From assembly GCA_025937835.1 (NCBI GenBank), contig JAICQO010000042.1:1-52138 (forward strand): a stretch of 52,138 bases of DNA, read 5' to 3'. Shown piece by piece: positions 43,587-52,138 of this stretch. The notes beneath the pieces were generated by a model that saw only the letters and a program-made list of their open reading frames with translations, was not told the origin of the DNA and did no database searches. Origin of the DNA: Polyangiaceae bacterium. GTDB taxonomy: Bacteria; Myxococcota_A; Polyangia; Polyangiales; Polyangiaceae. Position numbers and translations under genes: made by a program. The first letter of the stretch is position 1; every line of letters begins with the position of its first letter.

Positions 43587-43609
43587 TTGTCCATTATACA
43601 AGACAGAAT
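43587..43609 (-). promoter_or_regulatory. Regulated promoter/operator of the serine acetyltransferase gene
   Basis: Minus strand: ATTC then TGTCTTGTATAATGGACA. It includes a perfect TATAAT -10 (43593-43598) and TGTC/GACA arms around a 10-nt centre. The -35 region is weak, which fits dependence on an activator. Near-identical to the DUF2325 element. Confidence 0.65.
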
Positions 43610-43637
43610 GTCGGGACGCCAGCCGTTTTACGAGACG

Positions 43638-46007
43638 CTACCCGCCATCGACCTGGATCATGATCGGCTCTCCCTGCGCGCCCAGACGCAGGGAATGGCT
43701 GCCCGGAGTCAGCGCCAGCCGGGTCCGAAACGGCGCGCTCTGCGTCGCGACAGGTCGCCCGTCCACCAACAGAGACACGCCCGCAACCGCCGAAGCGCTC
43801 GTGACCTCGACCAGGATGTCCTGGGCGGGCGCCGCGGCGTCGAGCACGAAGCGGGCCCCGTCGCGCGGCCAGGCAATGCGCGGGGCCTCGGCGGCGACGA
43901 GGCTGTCCGCGGGGCAGCGCGGCGATGACTCGCGGGGAGCGAGCGGGCGCTGAACGGCGACCGCCCAGGCCGCGTCCCCCGAGGGGTAGTGCTCGAAAGG
44001 GCGGAGCTCCGCGTCGCGGCAGGCGGGCCCGGCGCGCAGCCCGTTCAGGGGATCGATCGCGACGAGCTGGTGCAGCGGGCAGCTTTCGACCGGCCCGCGT
44101 CCGGGCTGGAAATAGTCGAGGGCGCGATGCTGGCAGGCGGGCCCGGGCCGCGCGCCGCTCAGCGCGCAGATCTCGACCGCGACCAGGCCTTCCGTCGCCG
44201 CCAGCGGCTCGGGAGCAGCGCCGCGCATCGCCGCCGTCATCACGGCGTGAAACAACGGGCCCGCTCCGCTCACGCCGCTCGAGCGCACCATCGGCTGGCC
44301 GTCGAAGTTGCCGACCCAGACCGCCACCGTGAGCTCGCGGGTGTAGCCCACGGTCCAGTTGTCGCGAAAACCCTTCGAAGTGCCGGTTTTTACCGCCACG
44401 GGGAACGGCAGGTCGAGCACGCTCGTGCGGCCGAAGCTGTCGCTGCGCGCGGCCGGATCGGAGAGCACGCTGGTGAGCTGTCGCGCGAGCGGCCGAGCCA
44501 GCGCTCGCCGCGGGGCCGGCTGCGGCAGCTCGAGCACCCGCCCACCCGAGAGCGTGGCTCGCGACGCGTAGCGGAGCGGCAAGTACTCCCCCTCGCGCGC
44601 GAGCGTGCTGTACGCCTGCGCGAGCTCCACGAGCCGGACCTCGCCGGAGCCGAGAGCGATCGCCGCGCCGTAGTGCTGGGGGTCGCGCTCGAGTGAAGCG
44701 AAGCCGAAGCGATGCAACATCTCGAGCACCGCGCGCGGGCCGACCTGGGCCGCAGCGCGCACCGCGGGCAGGTTCAGCGAGTTTCCGAGGGCGAGCCGGA
44801 GCCGGACCGGGCCGTGCTCCTTGCCGTCGTAGTTTTCGGGCCGGTACCTGCCATGCGGCGTGTCGAGCTCGAGCGCGCGATCCGAGAGCAGCGTGGCCGG
44901 GGTCCAGCCCAGGCGCTCCATGGCGGCCGCGTACACGAACGGCTTGAGCGTCGAACCAGGCTGGCGCAACGCGAGCGCGCCGTCGTTGCCACCGAGCTCG
45001 TGACTCGCGAAATAATCTTGCGAGCCGAGGTAGGCCCGGACCTCCGCGGTCCGGTTGTCGACCACCAGCACCGAAAGCGCTGACGCGCCGAAAGCTGCGA
45101 GGCCCTCGGCTTCCCGCGCGGCGATCACCTCGAGCTCGTGCTGGAGCTCGAGATCGAGCGTGGTCTGGAGCGAGACCGGTTTTTTGCCGGCAAGCTCCGG
45201 GATCAGCTTGCCCGCTCCGAGCGCGAAGGCCAGGTGCTCGGCGCCCGCCGAGGTCGAGGAGCGCCGCACACGGAGCTCGCTCGACAGCGCCCGCTCGATC
45301 CGCTCGTCTTCGAGCGAGCCGCGCAGGCGCTCGAGCACCCGGTCGCGTCGCCGCTTCAGCCGCTCGGGGTGACGGCGCGGATCGTAGAACGACGGCCCGC
45401 GCACGAGCGCGACCAACGTCGCGGACTCCGCGAGGTCGAGCTGCTTCGCCGGCTTGTCGAAGTAGTAGCGGCTCGCGGTCTCGACGCCGAGCAGGTTCGG
45501 GCCGAACTCGACCTGGCTCAGGTACTCTTCGAGGATCCGGCGCTTGTCGAGCGAGGCTTCGATGCGCAGCGCGATCACCGCTTCTCGCAGCTTGCCCGCA
45601 AGGGTCCGCGGCCGGGGCACCACGGCGCGCGCGAGCTGCTGGGTGATGGTGCTCGCGCCGGAGACGAGCCGCCCTTCGCCGAGGGCCTGCCCGAGGGCAC
45701 GGACGATGGCCAGCGGATCGACGCCGGGGTGAAAAAAGAAGCGCCGATCTTCGGTGGCGAGCAGCGCGGGGACCAGGTCCTTGGATACCTGATCCAGGTT
45801 CACGCGCTCGCGGCGTTTGCCGTCTCGTGTGCGGAGCTCGCGCACCAGCCGGCCGTGCCGATCCAGCACGCGCAAGCTCGGTGTGGGGCCCGCGTCACCC
45901 AGAGCCTCGGGCAACGGCTCGAGCGCGACGCGCACGGCGAGCCCGAGCAGAAGGCAGCCGAGCGCTGACAGCACCCAGAGCTTCTGCCGTGAGAAGAACC
46001 GCATCAT
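43638..46007 (-). CDS. pbpC: Penicillin-binding protein 1C
   Basis: A 789-residue bifunctional peptidoglycan synthase. After a short N-terminal anchor, the glycosyltransferase domain has the catalytic ATEDRRFFFHPGVDP motif and the SGASTITQQLAR block. The transpeptidase domain has the SxxK motif (GSTLKPF), SxN (NSLNLP) and KTGT (VAVKTGTSKGFRDNW). The C-terminal extension with cysteines and a beta-sandwich (about the last 110 residues) is typical of PBP1C. The start ATG at 46007 overlaps the stop of the alpha-2-macroglobulin gene (ATGA). This operon order matches yfhM-pbpC of E. coli. Confidence 0.95.
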   Translation of the reverse strand: MMRFFSRQKLWVLSALGCLLLGLAVRVALEPLPEALGDAGPTPSLRVLDRHGRLVRELRTRDGKRRERVNLDQVSKDLVPALLATEDRRFFFHPGVDPLAIVRALGQALGEGRLVSGASTITQQLARAVVPRPRTLAGKLREAVIALRIEASLDKRRILEEYLSQVEFGPNLLGVETASRYYFDKPAKQLDLAESATLVALVRGPSFYDPRRHPERLKRRRDRVLERLRGSLEDERIERALSSELRVRRSSTSAGAEHLAFALGAGKLIPELAGKKPVSLQTTLDLELQHELEVIAAREAEGLAAFGASALSVLVVDNRTAEVRAYLGSQDYFASHELGGNDGALALRQPGSTLKPFVYAAAMERLGWTPATLLSDRALELDTPHGRYRPENYDGKEHGPVRLRLALGNSLNLPAVRAAAQVGPRAVLEMLHRFGFASLERDPQHYGAAIALGSGEVRLVELAQAYSTLAREGEYLPLRYASRATLSGGRVLELPQPAPRRALARPLARQLTSVLSDPAARSDSFGRTSVLDLPFPVAVKTGTSKGFRDNWTVGYTRELTVAVWVGNFDGQPMVRSSGVSGAGPLFHAVMTAAMRGAAPEPLAATEGLVAVEICALSGARPGPACQHRALDYFQPGRGPVESCPLHQLVAIDPLNGLRAGPACRDAELRPFEHYPSGDAAWAVAVQRPLAPRESSPRCPADSLVAAEAPRIAWPRDGARFVLDAAAPAQDILVEVTSASAVAGVSLLVDGRPVATQSAPFRTRLALTPGSHSLRLGAQGEPIMIQVDGG

Positions 46008-49000
46008 CGGACCTCGACCTGGATCACTCCGCTGCGTCCGAACGACTCCGGCGCGTACATCTCTTCGGCGCGGAGCGGGGGCACCACGAATTTGCCGAGC
46101 GTCGTGGCTCGCGCCAGGTAGCGAAAGCGGTGAATGCCCGGGCCCAGGTAATCGATGAAGAACAGCGCCCGGTCGTCGCGCAGCTCGCGCCGCGCGGCCG
46201 TCGACAGGCTGCCGTTCGCGTCTCCGTCGCAGCCGAGGCAAGCGTTGTCCACACCGGCAGCGAGCGAGGACGCGGTTGCAAGCGTGGTATCCACGGCTTC
46301 GAACCCGGCGGGCAGCGGATCGTCCACCACAACGAAGTGCCGCGCGGCCGAGGTCACGACCAGGATTTCGGAGGCCACCAATGCGCCACCCGCGAATTGC
46401 CGCTCGTCCGGGCCCTCGAGCGAGCTCGCGGCGTTCTGGAGCTCCTCGGGCGTGACGCGGTGCAGGCGCCGTTCGACGTAGAAGCCGGAGTCGAAGCCGG
46501 TCGCCGGTAGCTCCTTGCGCGCGTAGCGGAGGCGCGCCTGGTAGTGGAGCGTGCCTTCCCCGTCGCGCTCGAAAAGCAGCGGAGCGCCCGCGTGCGGCAA
46601 GAGCTTCGCGATCGGGATCGCGGTGTTCTTGGTCTGTAGCGAGCGGCCCTCGAAATCGACGGCGAAGAGCCGCTCTCCGCCCAGGCTGACCTTGGCCTCG
46701 AAATCGGGGACGGTCTTCTCGCGCTGCTTGCGGTAGGTATCGAGCGCGAGCAGCGCATAAGCCGTCTCTTGCGTGGTGCGCCAGGTGCCGCCGCTCCGGA
46801 CGTGGAGCAGCTCCCGCGCCAGATCGCCGATCAGCGCGTGCTCGGGGCGCGAACGAGCGAGCGCCATCAGCACCAGCGCCTGGGTGCGCACCGTCGAATC
46901 GAACACACGCGCGTAGGCGTCGCCCAGGTTCTCGTCGATGCTGACCCTGCCCGCGCTCACGTGCAGGTGCTGTTCGAGCTCCTGGACCAGGGTTTTTTCC
47001 GCGGTGCCGCGCTGGTTCGCGCGCACCAACGCCGAGAGCAGCAGGGCCTTGCCGAACAACGGCAGCTCCTTCCGCCGGTCGAAGACCTGGTTCATGTAGC
47101 CGACGTCCGGGTCGCCGAGCGCCGCCAGCACATCGAGTACGAAGGCCTGCGTCGCGAGGTCTTGCTCGTGGTTCGCGAGCACGCCGCGCAGGTAGGACTT
47201 GCCCGAGGTGATCACCGCTTCCGGTAGCTGGATCTTGCGGGCCTTGGCCTCCGACAGCACCCACAGTGCGTAAGCGGAGACCCAGGGGTAGGGCCGCCCC
47301 GACTCGGGCCACATCGTGAAGCCGCCGTCGCCGGTCTGGCGCGCCACGATCTCGCGCACCGTGCGCTCGATCGACGACACCGGCGTCACCGGCTGGATCC
47401 CGAACGCCGCGGACAGATCGCGCAGCGGCAGCAGCGGTAAGAGCCGGCTCGAGAGCTGTTCGGTGCAGCCGTACGGGTACTCCATCAGCGAGCCCAGCGC
47501 GGATTCGAGGCCGACGAGCGCCGTGGAGGCCACGCTGACTTCGAGCCCGCCGATGTCGCCGCGGATCCCCGTGAGCTTGCCCAGCGCTTCCGACGCCGCG
47601 CCCTCCGTCTTTCCGACGGCCGCCACCGACTCGAGCACGGTCGGCGCCGACACCGGGCGGCGGACCTCGACGCGATCGCGCGCACCACCACCACTGACCT
47701 CGAACGAGAGGCGCGCCTCGCCAGCCTGCTCGGCGCGAAACGCGAAGCGCACCTCGGCTTGCAGATCCTTGCCGAGCTTCACGCTCTTCGTCGCGGGGCC
47801 CTCCACGACGAGGCCGCTCGACTCGACGCGCACGTTCACCTCTCGGGGATCGAGCTCGCTCGTCGCGACCACGACGCCGGCCTCGACGCGATCACCCGTG
47901 CGAATGAAGCGCGGCAAGGCGGGCCGAGCCATCAGCTGCTTCCGCGCCGTCACGCTCGTGCTGCCGTAGCCGTAGTGTTCGGCGTCGCCCACGGCCACCG
48001 CAATCAGCCGGTAGGTGGTGAGCGAGTCGGGCAGCTTGAACTTCACGCTGGCCTTGCCCTGGGCGTCGGTCAGAACCCGCGGGTTGAAGTAGGCCGTTTG
48101 CCGGAAATCGCTGCGTGCCGCGGAATCACCGCCCCCGCCGCCCTCGGCGCCCTTTCCGACGCCGAGCAGGTTGGCAAGCCCGCTCGGAACGATCTTGGCG
48201 AGGGCGGCGCGCGTCTCGAGCGTGGCGACGCCCAGCGGCCGCGGCCGCGACAGCGCAAGCAGCGGATCGGGCACGCTGTACCCGGTCAGCATCAACACGC
48301 CCTCGTCGACCGCGAACACGGTGAGCTCCGAGCGCGCCGGCTTGCCCTGCTGGTCGCGAACGGCAAGCTCGACCGAGAGCTCTTCGCCGGGCGTGAGCAG
48401 CTTCTTGCTCGGGGTAAGCTCGATGCCGAGCCGGCGTGGCTCGGGGTCGATCGGGAGCTCGACGTAGCCGACGCGGTACGCGCCGCCCGGCCGCACCTCG
48501 CCCTTGCCGAGCTTCTGCACCAGATGCACCGACACGAACGCGTTCGGCGCCATCTCTTCGGTGATCTCGAGCTCGAAGCTCGGCATGCTGCCGGTGAACA
48601 GCTGCTGGCGCTGGCGCAAGACCGAGCTGCGCTCGACGCTGATGAACGCGCGCGCCTCCGGGAAGGGGGACTTCACGAGCACGCGCGCCTTGTCGCCGAC
48701 GCGATAGCTCTTCTTGTCCAGCACGAGCTCGACCTGTCCGTCGTCGCGGCCCGGAAACCGCGCCTCGCCCTGGCCGAAGACATACGCGTACGCGGCCGCC
48801 TCGATCGGGTTCTTGCGGCTGTCCTGGGCGAGCGCGCGCACGATGTAGTAGCCGCTGGCCTTGGCGGCGAGCGGGCAGGTTCCGCCCTTCTGCGTGGTCG
48901 TGACCTCGCAGGTCGCGATGGTCTGATCGAGCACTCGCGAGACCGTTTGCGGGTAGGGCCCACCGCGATCTTCGCGCGCGAAGGTCCAACGCCGCTGCAC

Positions 49001-51586
49001 GAGCTCGAGCTTGATGCGTGCCCCGGCGCGCCGCTTCCCGTCGGGCGAGACCGCGATCACCTGCGGCGCGAGGTTCGAGCTCGCCTTGGCGAAGGTCTCG
49101 GGCAGCTGCACGCCGACGTAAAACTCCCCCGGGTGAACCAGCACCGAGGCGCGGCTCGCCTGGCTCTGGCGCGACAGATCGGTGACCTCGGCGTCGATCG
49201 TCACGAGCTCGGGGCCCGATTGTTTCGGGAGCGCGAGCGGCTGCGTCAGCTGGAGCTTGCCGTCGTCGTCGAGCGGGCGCTGCTCGGCCTTCAGGTTGCC
49301 CGCGCCGATCGCGTGATCTCGCAGGTCCGAGTAGTAGACCGCCGCACCCGTCGCGAACCCTTCCGCGTTCGGAGGGCTGAAATAGGTCGGCGAACGGCTC
49401 ACGTAGTACTGCGCGGCCGCGCCCTTCATCGACGCGCCGTACAGGTACGTGCCCGCGATCGTCGACTGCAGCATGTCTCCGCGCACCAGGGCTTTGGGTG
49501 CCTCGATGCGGACCTGGAACTCGGCGGGGACGTACTCCCGGACCTCGACGCCTTCCGTGGCGGCCGGGCGATCGCCGAGCGTCGCGACCAGCTGATAGCC
49601 GCCGAGCGCGCCGGCAGCCGGGATCCTCACGTCGGCGTGAAACGTCCCGAGCTCGCTGATCGCGAGCTTTTGCTTGGTCACCTGGTCACCGGTCGGCGCG
49701 TTCAGCACGAGCTCCAGCGACTGCCCCTTGGGGATCTCGCTGCCGCGCGCGGTCTCGTGGCGCACGATGCCCTTGACGCGGATCGTGTCGCCGGGGCGAT
49801 ACACGCCGCGCTCGGTGAACAGCAACCCCTGGAGCCCGAGCGGGTTCCAGTAGTCGACCGTCACGGGCAGCTGCCACGAGGGCAGCACGTCGCGCAGGCT
49901 CTCGAAGGTCCAGTCGTTGCCCAGCGCGGCGAACACGAGGTCGCGGTGCTCGTCGTCGTATTGGAACGAGGGCACGAAATCACTGGCCGGGACGTAGACC
50001 CCGCCCGTGGAGTCGGTCTGGTAGCGCTTCGGGTTCTGGTTGAAGGAGACCTCTGCGCCGAGCACCGGCTCGGCGGTGGAGAGCCGCGTGACCCACACGT
50101 ACGAGCCGTGGCTAGAAAACTTTGCGGTCAGAGCCAGATCGCTGACCTTGGCCAGCCGCGGCGCGGGCGTGCCGTCGTAGTCGCGGGGATCGGGCGTGTA
50201 GTCGGCGACCAGGCCGAGCACGCCGAAGCCGCCGTTCGGCAGCAGGCCAAAGGGGTCGATCTGGCTCTGCACGATCGCCGTCGGCGTGGCGCCGCGCGGC
50301 AGCACCGTGCGCCGCGCCGAGGCGTGCGTGAGCACGAGCTGGCCCAGGGCGCTCTCGCTGTAGCCGCTGAACAGCCGCAACAGGTCGCTCCGGCCGAGCG
50401 GCGCCGCAACCACGGCCGCGGACTTCGCGTTCAGCGCCGCGACCGGGATCGGCTCGCGTTCGGTCGGGCGCAGCGTGCCGTCGGTGATGCCGAGCGCCAC
50501 GCGCGGGAACGGGTCCTCGAAGCTCAGCGTCGCGCTGAAATCTCGGGCCAGGGACTGACCGAACTCGTCCTTCAGCCCCTTCTGAATGGTCACGCGCGGG
50601 GTTGCGCTCATGTAGCGGCCGGGCAGCGCGAGGTGCGTCACCATCGAGTCGTTCTCGAGCCACTCCGGCCATTTTCCGGGCGCGGGCGGCGTCACGCTCA
50701 AGGCACGCTGGAGCTCGCCGAAGCGCACCGCGTTGCTGAACGAGAGCTCGATGCTGGTGTTCGGGTAGCACCGCGAAGAGTCGTCTTCGTGCGGGCAATT
50801 CGCACGCACCGAGAGCGGCTCGTAGGTCGTGAAGCGCGTGCTGAGCGGGGTGTCGGCTGCGAGCGGGCCTTCCGTGCCGACGAGGCTCGCCGGAAGCTCG
50901 AACGTGACCTCGGTCGCCAAGGGAAAGCGCTCCGCGACCTTCAAGTGGACCGTGCGCTCGTCGGCAGGGTTCTCGCGGCTGGCCGTGAAACGGCAGGCCT
51001 TGCCCTTTGCCTTCAGGACGCCGAGGCGCTGGATCGAGTCGACCGAGACGTTCTGGTTGAAATGAAGGACGATCGGCGTGGTCGGTAGCACGTCGCGGGC
51101 GCCGTTACCGGGGCTGCTATTCACGAGCTTCGGGCGCGGCGTCTGGAAGCTGAAGCGGTACGCGGTGCCGAGCGCGGAGCCGTCGAGGGCGCGCGTTTCG
51201 GCCGGGATCTCGACCTTGAACTCGGTCGCCGACGGCAGCTGACCGGACTTCGGAGCGAAGCTGATGCCGCGCGTGCCGACCCAGCGTGCGCTTCCGTCAA
51301 CCGCGGGGGTGATCTGGATCGGTGGCGGAACGGCGTCGGCCCGGTCGACGGCGCGCAGCGCTCGGTCGAACACCACGCCGATCTCGACGCCCTCGTCCAC
51401 CTGGCCCTTCGGAGCCGCGAACACCACCCGGAAGCGTCCGGCGTCGGCGTTGCCGCGCTCCGTCAGATCCGGCGCGAGCGTTCCACCCGGAGTCACCGGA
51501 GGCTTGGCCGCGTCCAAGCAAGCCACCAAGCCAATTGCCACCAGAGTCGTGAGTCGGGCCCTGCGCCCGTTCAAGTAACGAAGCAT
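46004..51586 (-). CDS. yfhM: Bacterial alpha-2-macroglobulin lipoprotein
   Basis: About 1860 residues. It traps proteases in the periplasm, probably protecting PBP1C and the envelope. The signal peptide has a lipobox (VAIGLVAC). The body is a series of macroglobulin beta domains (for example RVTIQKGLKDEFGQSLARDF and RPGDTIRVKGIVRHETARGS), a bait-like region, and the thioester motif GCTEQ in YPYGCTEQLSSRL (Cys about residue 1374), which is intact. The complement-like helical domain (TGDGGFTMWPESGRPYPW) follows. The ATG at 51586 is supported by GGGAGACAGG upstream; an in-frame ATG at 51718 would put 44 residues before the signal peptide. It is cotranscribed with pbpC. Confidence 0.95.
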   Translation of the reverse strand: MLRYLNGRRARLTTLVAIGLVACLDAAKPPVTPGGTLAPDLTERGNADAGRFRVVFAAPKGQVDEGVEIGVVFDRALRAVDRADAVPPPIQITPAVDGSARWVGTRGISFAPKSGQLPSATEFKVEIPAETRALDGSALGTAYRFSFQTPRPKLVNSSPGNGARDVLPTTPIVLHFNQNVSVDSIQRLGVLKAKGKACRFTASRENPADERTVHLKVAERFPLATEVTFELPASLVGTEGPLAADTPLSTRFTTYEPLSVRANCPHEDDSSRCYPNTSIELSFSNAVRFGELQRALSVTPPAPGKWPEWLENDSMVTHLALPGRYMSATPRVTIQKGLKDEFGQSLARDFSATLSFEDPFPRVALGITDGTLRPTEREPIPVAALNAKSAAVVAAPLGRSDLLRLFSGYSESALGQLVLTHASARRTVLPRGATPTAIVQSQIDPFGLLPNGGFGVLGLVADYTPDPRDYDGTPAPRLAKVSDLALTAKFSSHGSYVWVTRLSTAEPVLGAEVSFNQNPKRYQTDSTGGVYVPASDFVPSFQYDDEHRDLVFAALGNDWTFESLRDVLPSWQLPVTVDYWNPLGLQGLLFTERGVYRPGDTIRVKGIVRHETARGSEIPKGQSLELVLNAPTGDQVTKQKLAISELGTFHADVRIPAAGALGGYQLVATLGDRPAATEGVEVREYVPAEFQVRIEAPKALVRGDMLQSTIAGTYLYGASMKGAAAQYYVSRSPTYFSPPNAEGFATGAAVYYSDLRDHAIGAGNLKAEQRPLDDDGKLQLTQPLALPKQSGPELVTIDAEVTDLSRQSQASRASVLVHPGEFYVGVQLPETFAKASSNLAPQVIAVSPDGKRRAGARIKLELVQRRWTFAREDRGGPYPQTVSRVLDQTIATCEVTTTQKGGTCPLAAKASGYYIVRALAQDSRKNPIEAAAYAYVFGQGEARFPGRDDGQVELVLDKKSYRVGDKARVLVKSPFPEARAFISVERSSVLRQRQQLFTGSMPSFELEITEEMAPNAFVSVHLVQKLGKGEVRPGGAYRVGYVELPIDPEPRRLGIELTPSKKLLTPGEELSVELAVRDQQGKPARSELTVFAVDEGVLMLTGYSVPDPLLALSRPRPLGVATLETRAALAKIVPSGLANLLGVGKGAEGGGGGDSAARSDFRQTAYFNPRVLTDAQGKASVKFKLPDSLTTYRLIAVAVGDAEHYGYGSTSVTARKQLMARPALPRFIRTGDRVEAGVVVATSELDPREVNVRVESSGLVVEGPATKSVKLGKDLQAEVRFAFRAEQAGEARLSFEVSGGGARDRVEVRRPVSAPTVLESVAAVGKTEGAASEALGKLTGIRGDIGGLEVSVASTALVGLESALGSLMEYPYGCTEQLSSRLLPLLPLRDLSAAFGIQPVTPVSSIERTVREIVARQTGDGGFTMWPESGRPYPWVSAYALWVLSEAKARKIQLPEAVITSGKSYLRGVLANHEQDLATQAFVLDVLAALGDPDVGYMNQVFDRRKELPLFGKALLLSALVRANQRGTAEKTLVQELEQHLHVSAGRVSIDENLGDAYARVFDSTVRTQALVLMALARSRPEHALIGDLARELLHVRSGGTWRTTQETAYALLALDTYRKQREKTVPDFEAKVSLGGERLFAVDFEGRSLQTKNTAIPIAKLLPHAGAPLLFERDGEGTLHYQARLRYARKELPATGFDSGFYVERRLHRVTPEELQNAASSLEGPDERQFAGGALVASEILVVTSAARHFVVVDDPLPAGFEAVDTTLATASSLAAGVDNACLGCDGDANGSLSTAARRELRDDRALFFIDYLGPGIHRFRYLARATTLGKFVVPPLRAEEMYAPESFGRSGVIQVEVR

Positions 51587-51775
51587 CCTGTCTCCCGAGC
51601 GCTCGTCTCGAGCAACCTTCGTGCCGCCCGTAGAACCGTGCGCAGTGCCATGCCGCGCGCCCCACGGCGTGGGCTGCGCGACACACCCGAGGGGACGGGG
51701 GCCCACGCCCGGGGTCAAGGGGAATAGGCCTTCGCCTGTCAGCTATCAGCCGGTCATCGGTCGGTAGCAAGGATC

Positions 51776-51808
51776 GGGGACCGGGGTTCGGGGGATCGGG
51801 GATCGGGG
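51776..51808 (+). repeat. Regular G-quadruplex motif in intergenic sequence
   Basis: Five runs of four or five G separated by three-base loops (acc, ttc, atc, atc): 51776-51779, 51783-51786, 51790-51794, 51798-51801, 51805-51808. The rest of 51587-51865, upstream of the alpha-2-macroglobulin gene, shows no other recognisable element. Confidence 0.7.
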
Positions 51809-51865
51809 ATCGGAGGCTTTGCCCGACAAATACAGCCAGAGGCGTTCTACCAGGCAAGCGACTTA

Positions 51866-52093
51866 TTAACCGGGCAGCGTGCCTCGAGGGAGTTTCTTAA
51901 CGACGATCCCTTGGAGGATGCGGCGGCTGATCTTTTCCTTCCACGCGAGCTGCTTCTCCGACAGGTTTCGCTTGCGGGCGGTTCGGCGAAGAAATTCCGG
52001 CTCCTTGTCAAACAGAAAACCTCGGGCCTCTGCGACTAAGCTTGCACCCGTGCCGCGGGCTTTCAGCCCGCGCGTCGACAACACAACAACCAC
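51866..52093 (-). CDS. Small Lys/Arg-rich protein, uncertain
   Basis: An open frame of 75 codons. The C-terminal 50 residues (EPEFLRRTARKRNLSEKQLAWKEKISRRIL) look like a real protein segment: Lys/Arg/Glu-rich, helical, and reminiscent of the EPxFL...LSxKQ...I motif found in various small phage or plasmid proteins (weak). The N-terminal 15 codons overlap the 46-bp tandem repeat, so the true start is unclear. Possibly a gene fragment or a small gene of unknown role. Confidence 0.4.
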   Translation of the reverse strand: MVVVLSTRGLKARGTGASLVAEARGFLFDKEPEFLRRTARKRNLSEKQLAWKEKISRRILQGIVVKKLPRGTLPG

Positions 52094-52136
52094 CCGTGGC
52101 GCGGGCTTTCAGCGGCACGTCGCACACGACAACAAC
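52045..52136. repeat. 46-bp tandem repeat, two copies, running off the window end
   Basis: Unit 1 (52045-52090) and unit 2 (52091-52136) are each 46 bp and about 80% alike by eye; both have GCGGGCTTTCAGC and end ACAACAAC. Unit 1 has a perfect hairpin CGCGGGCT-TTC-AGCCCGCG. The final two bases (ca) may start a third copy. Confidence 0.7.
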
Positions 52137-52138
52137 CA

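Noticed and set aside
46008-47312. N-terminal extension of the PBP1C frame
   Set aside because: The frame is open by chance through the alpha-2-macroglobulin gene; PBP1C similarity starts at 46007.
52045-52136. CRISPR array
   Set aside because: The units are contiguous with no unique spacers, and there are no cas genes.

Overview
The window is about 52 kb of high-GC bacterial chromosome. It looks like Myxococcota, probably of the Polyangia/Sorangium type (inference). Supporting signs are very long TPR proteins, an MJ0042 zinc finger joined to TPRs, many lipoproteins with Gly/Ser/Thr-rich linkers, AgmX/PglI-like and DUF4423/TIGR02147-type proteins, and long antisense shadow frames. No rRNA, tRNA, CRISPR array, insertion sequence or prophage was recognised.

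Region 1 (1-2200): the 3' end of a primary sigma factor with a terminator, then two small envelope lipoproteins (OmpA-like and AgmX/PglI-like) with their own terminator. Region 2 (2206-17151): a zinc-finger/TPR membrane protein (minus strand), a divergent anchored parvulin-like protein, and two translationally coupled giant helical-repeat proteins that share a C-terminal domain. Region 3 (17341-21483): a lipoprotein gene split by a frameshift, a divergent HTH-DUF4423 regulator whose start codon abuts a perfect 15-bp palindrome, a membrane protein, and a proline-rich exported protein.

Region 4 (21518-43605) is the centre of interest: an apparent sulfur-acquisition island. On the minus strand, rrf2-sbp-cysT-cysW-cysA-cysK forms a tightly overlapped sulfate import and cysteine synthesis operon. 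Divergent from it, on the plus strand, lie a secreted PstS-like protein, a lipoprotein, an OprP/O-like porin, another lipoprotein, ExbB, ExbD, TonB, a TonB-dependent receptor that carries its own TonB-C-like domain, a lipoprotein and a second Rrf2 regulator. The 413-bp region between the two units holds several GTC-N10-GAC inverted repeats next to good sigma-70 promoters. Related elements lie upstream of a DUF2325 gene, a serine acetyltransferase gene and, more weakly, a split YeeE/YedE-type sulfur-transporter pair. A 1-Cys peroxiredoxin and an XRE-cupin regulator sit among these. Together they suggest one Fe-S-sensing Rrf2 regulon that runs from outer-membrane uptake to cysteine.

Inside this island, a radical SAM/SPASM enzyme is translationally coupled (ATGA overlap) to a zinc-ribbon lipoprotein with three PxYGAP motifs. 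This is a candidate lipoprotein-modification system.

Region 5 (43638-52138): pbpC (PBP1C) coupled to a thioester-containing alpha-2-macroglobulin lipoprotein, a classic pair. The window ends with an intergenic stretch that has a regular G-quadruplex motif, a small uncertain ORF, and a 46-bp tandem repeat that runs off the end.
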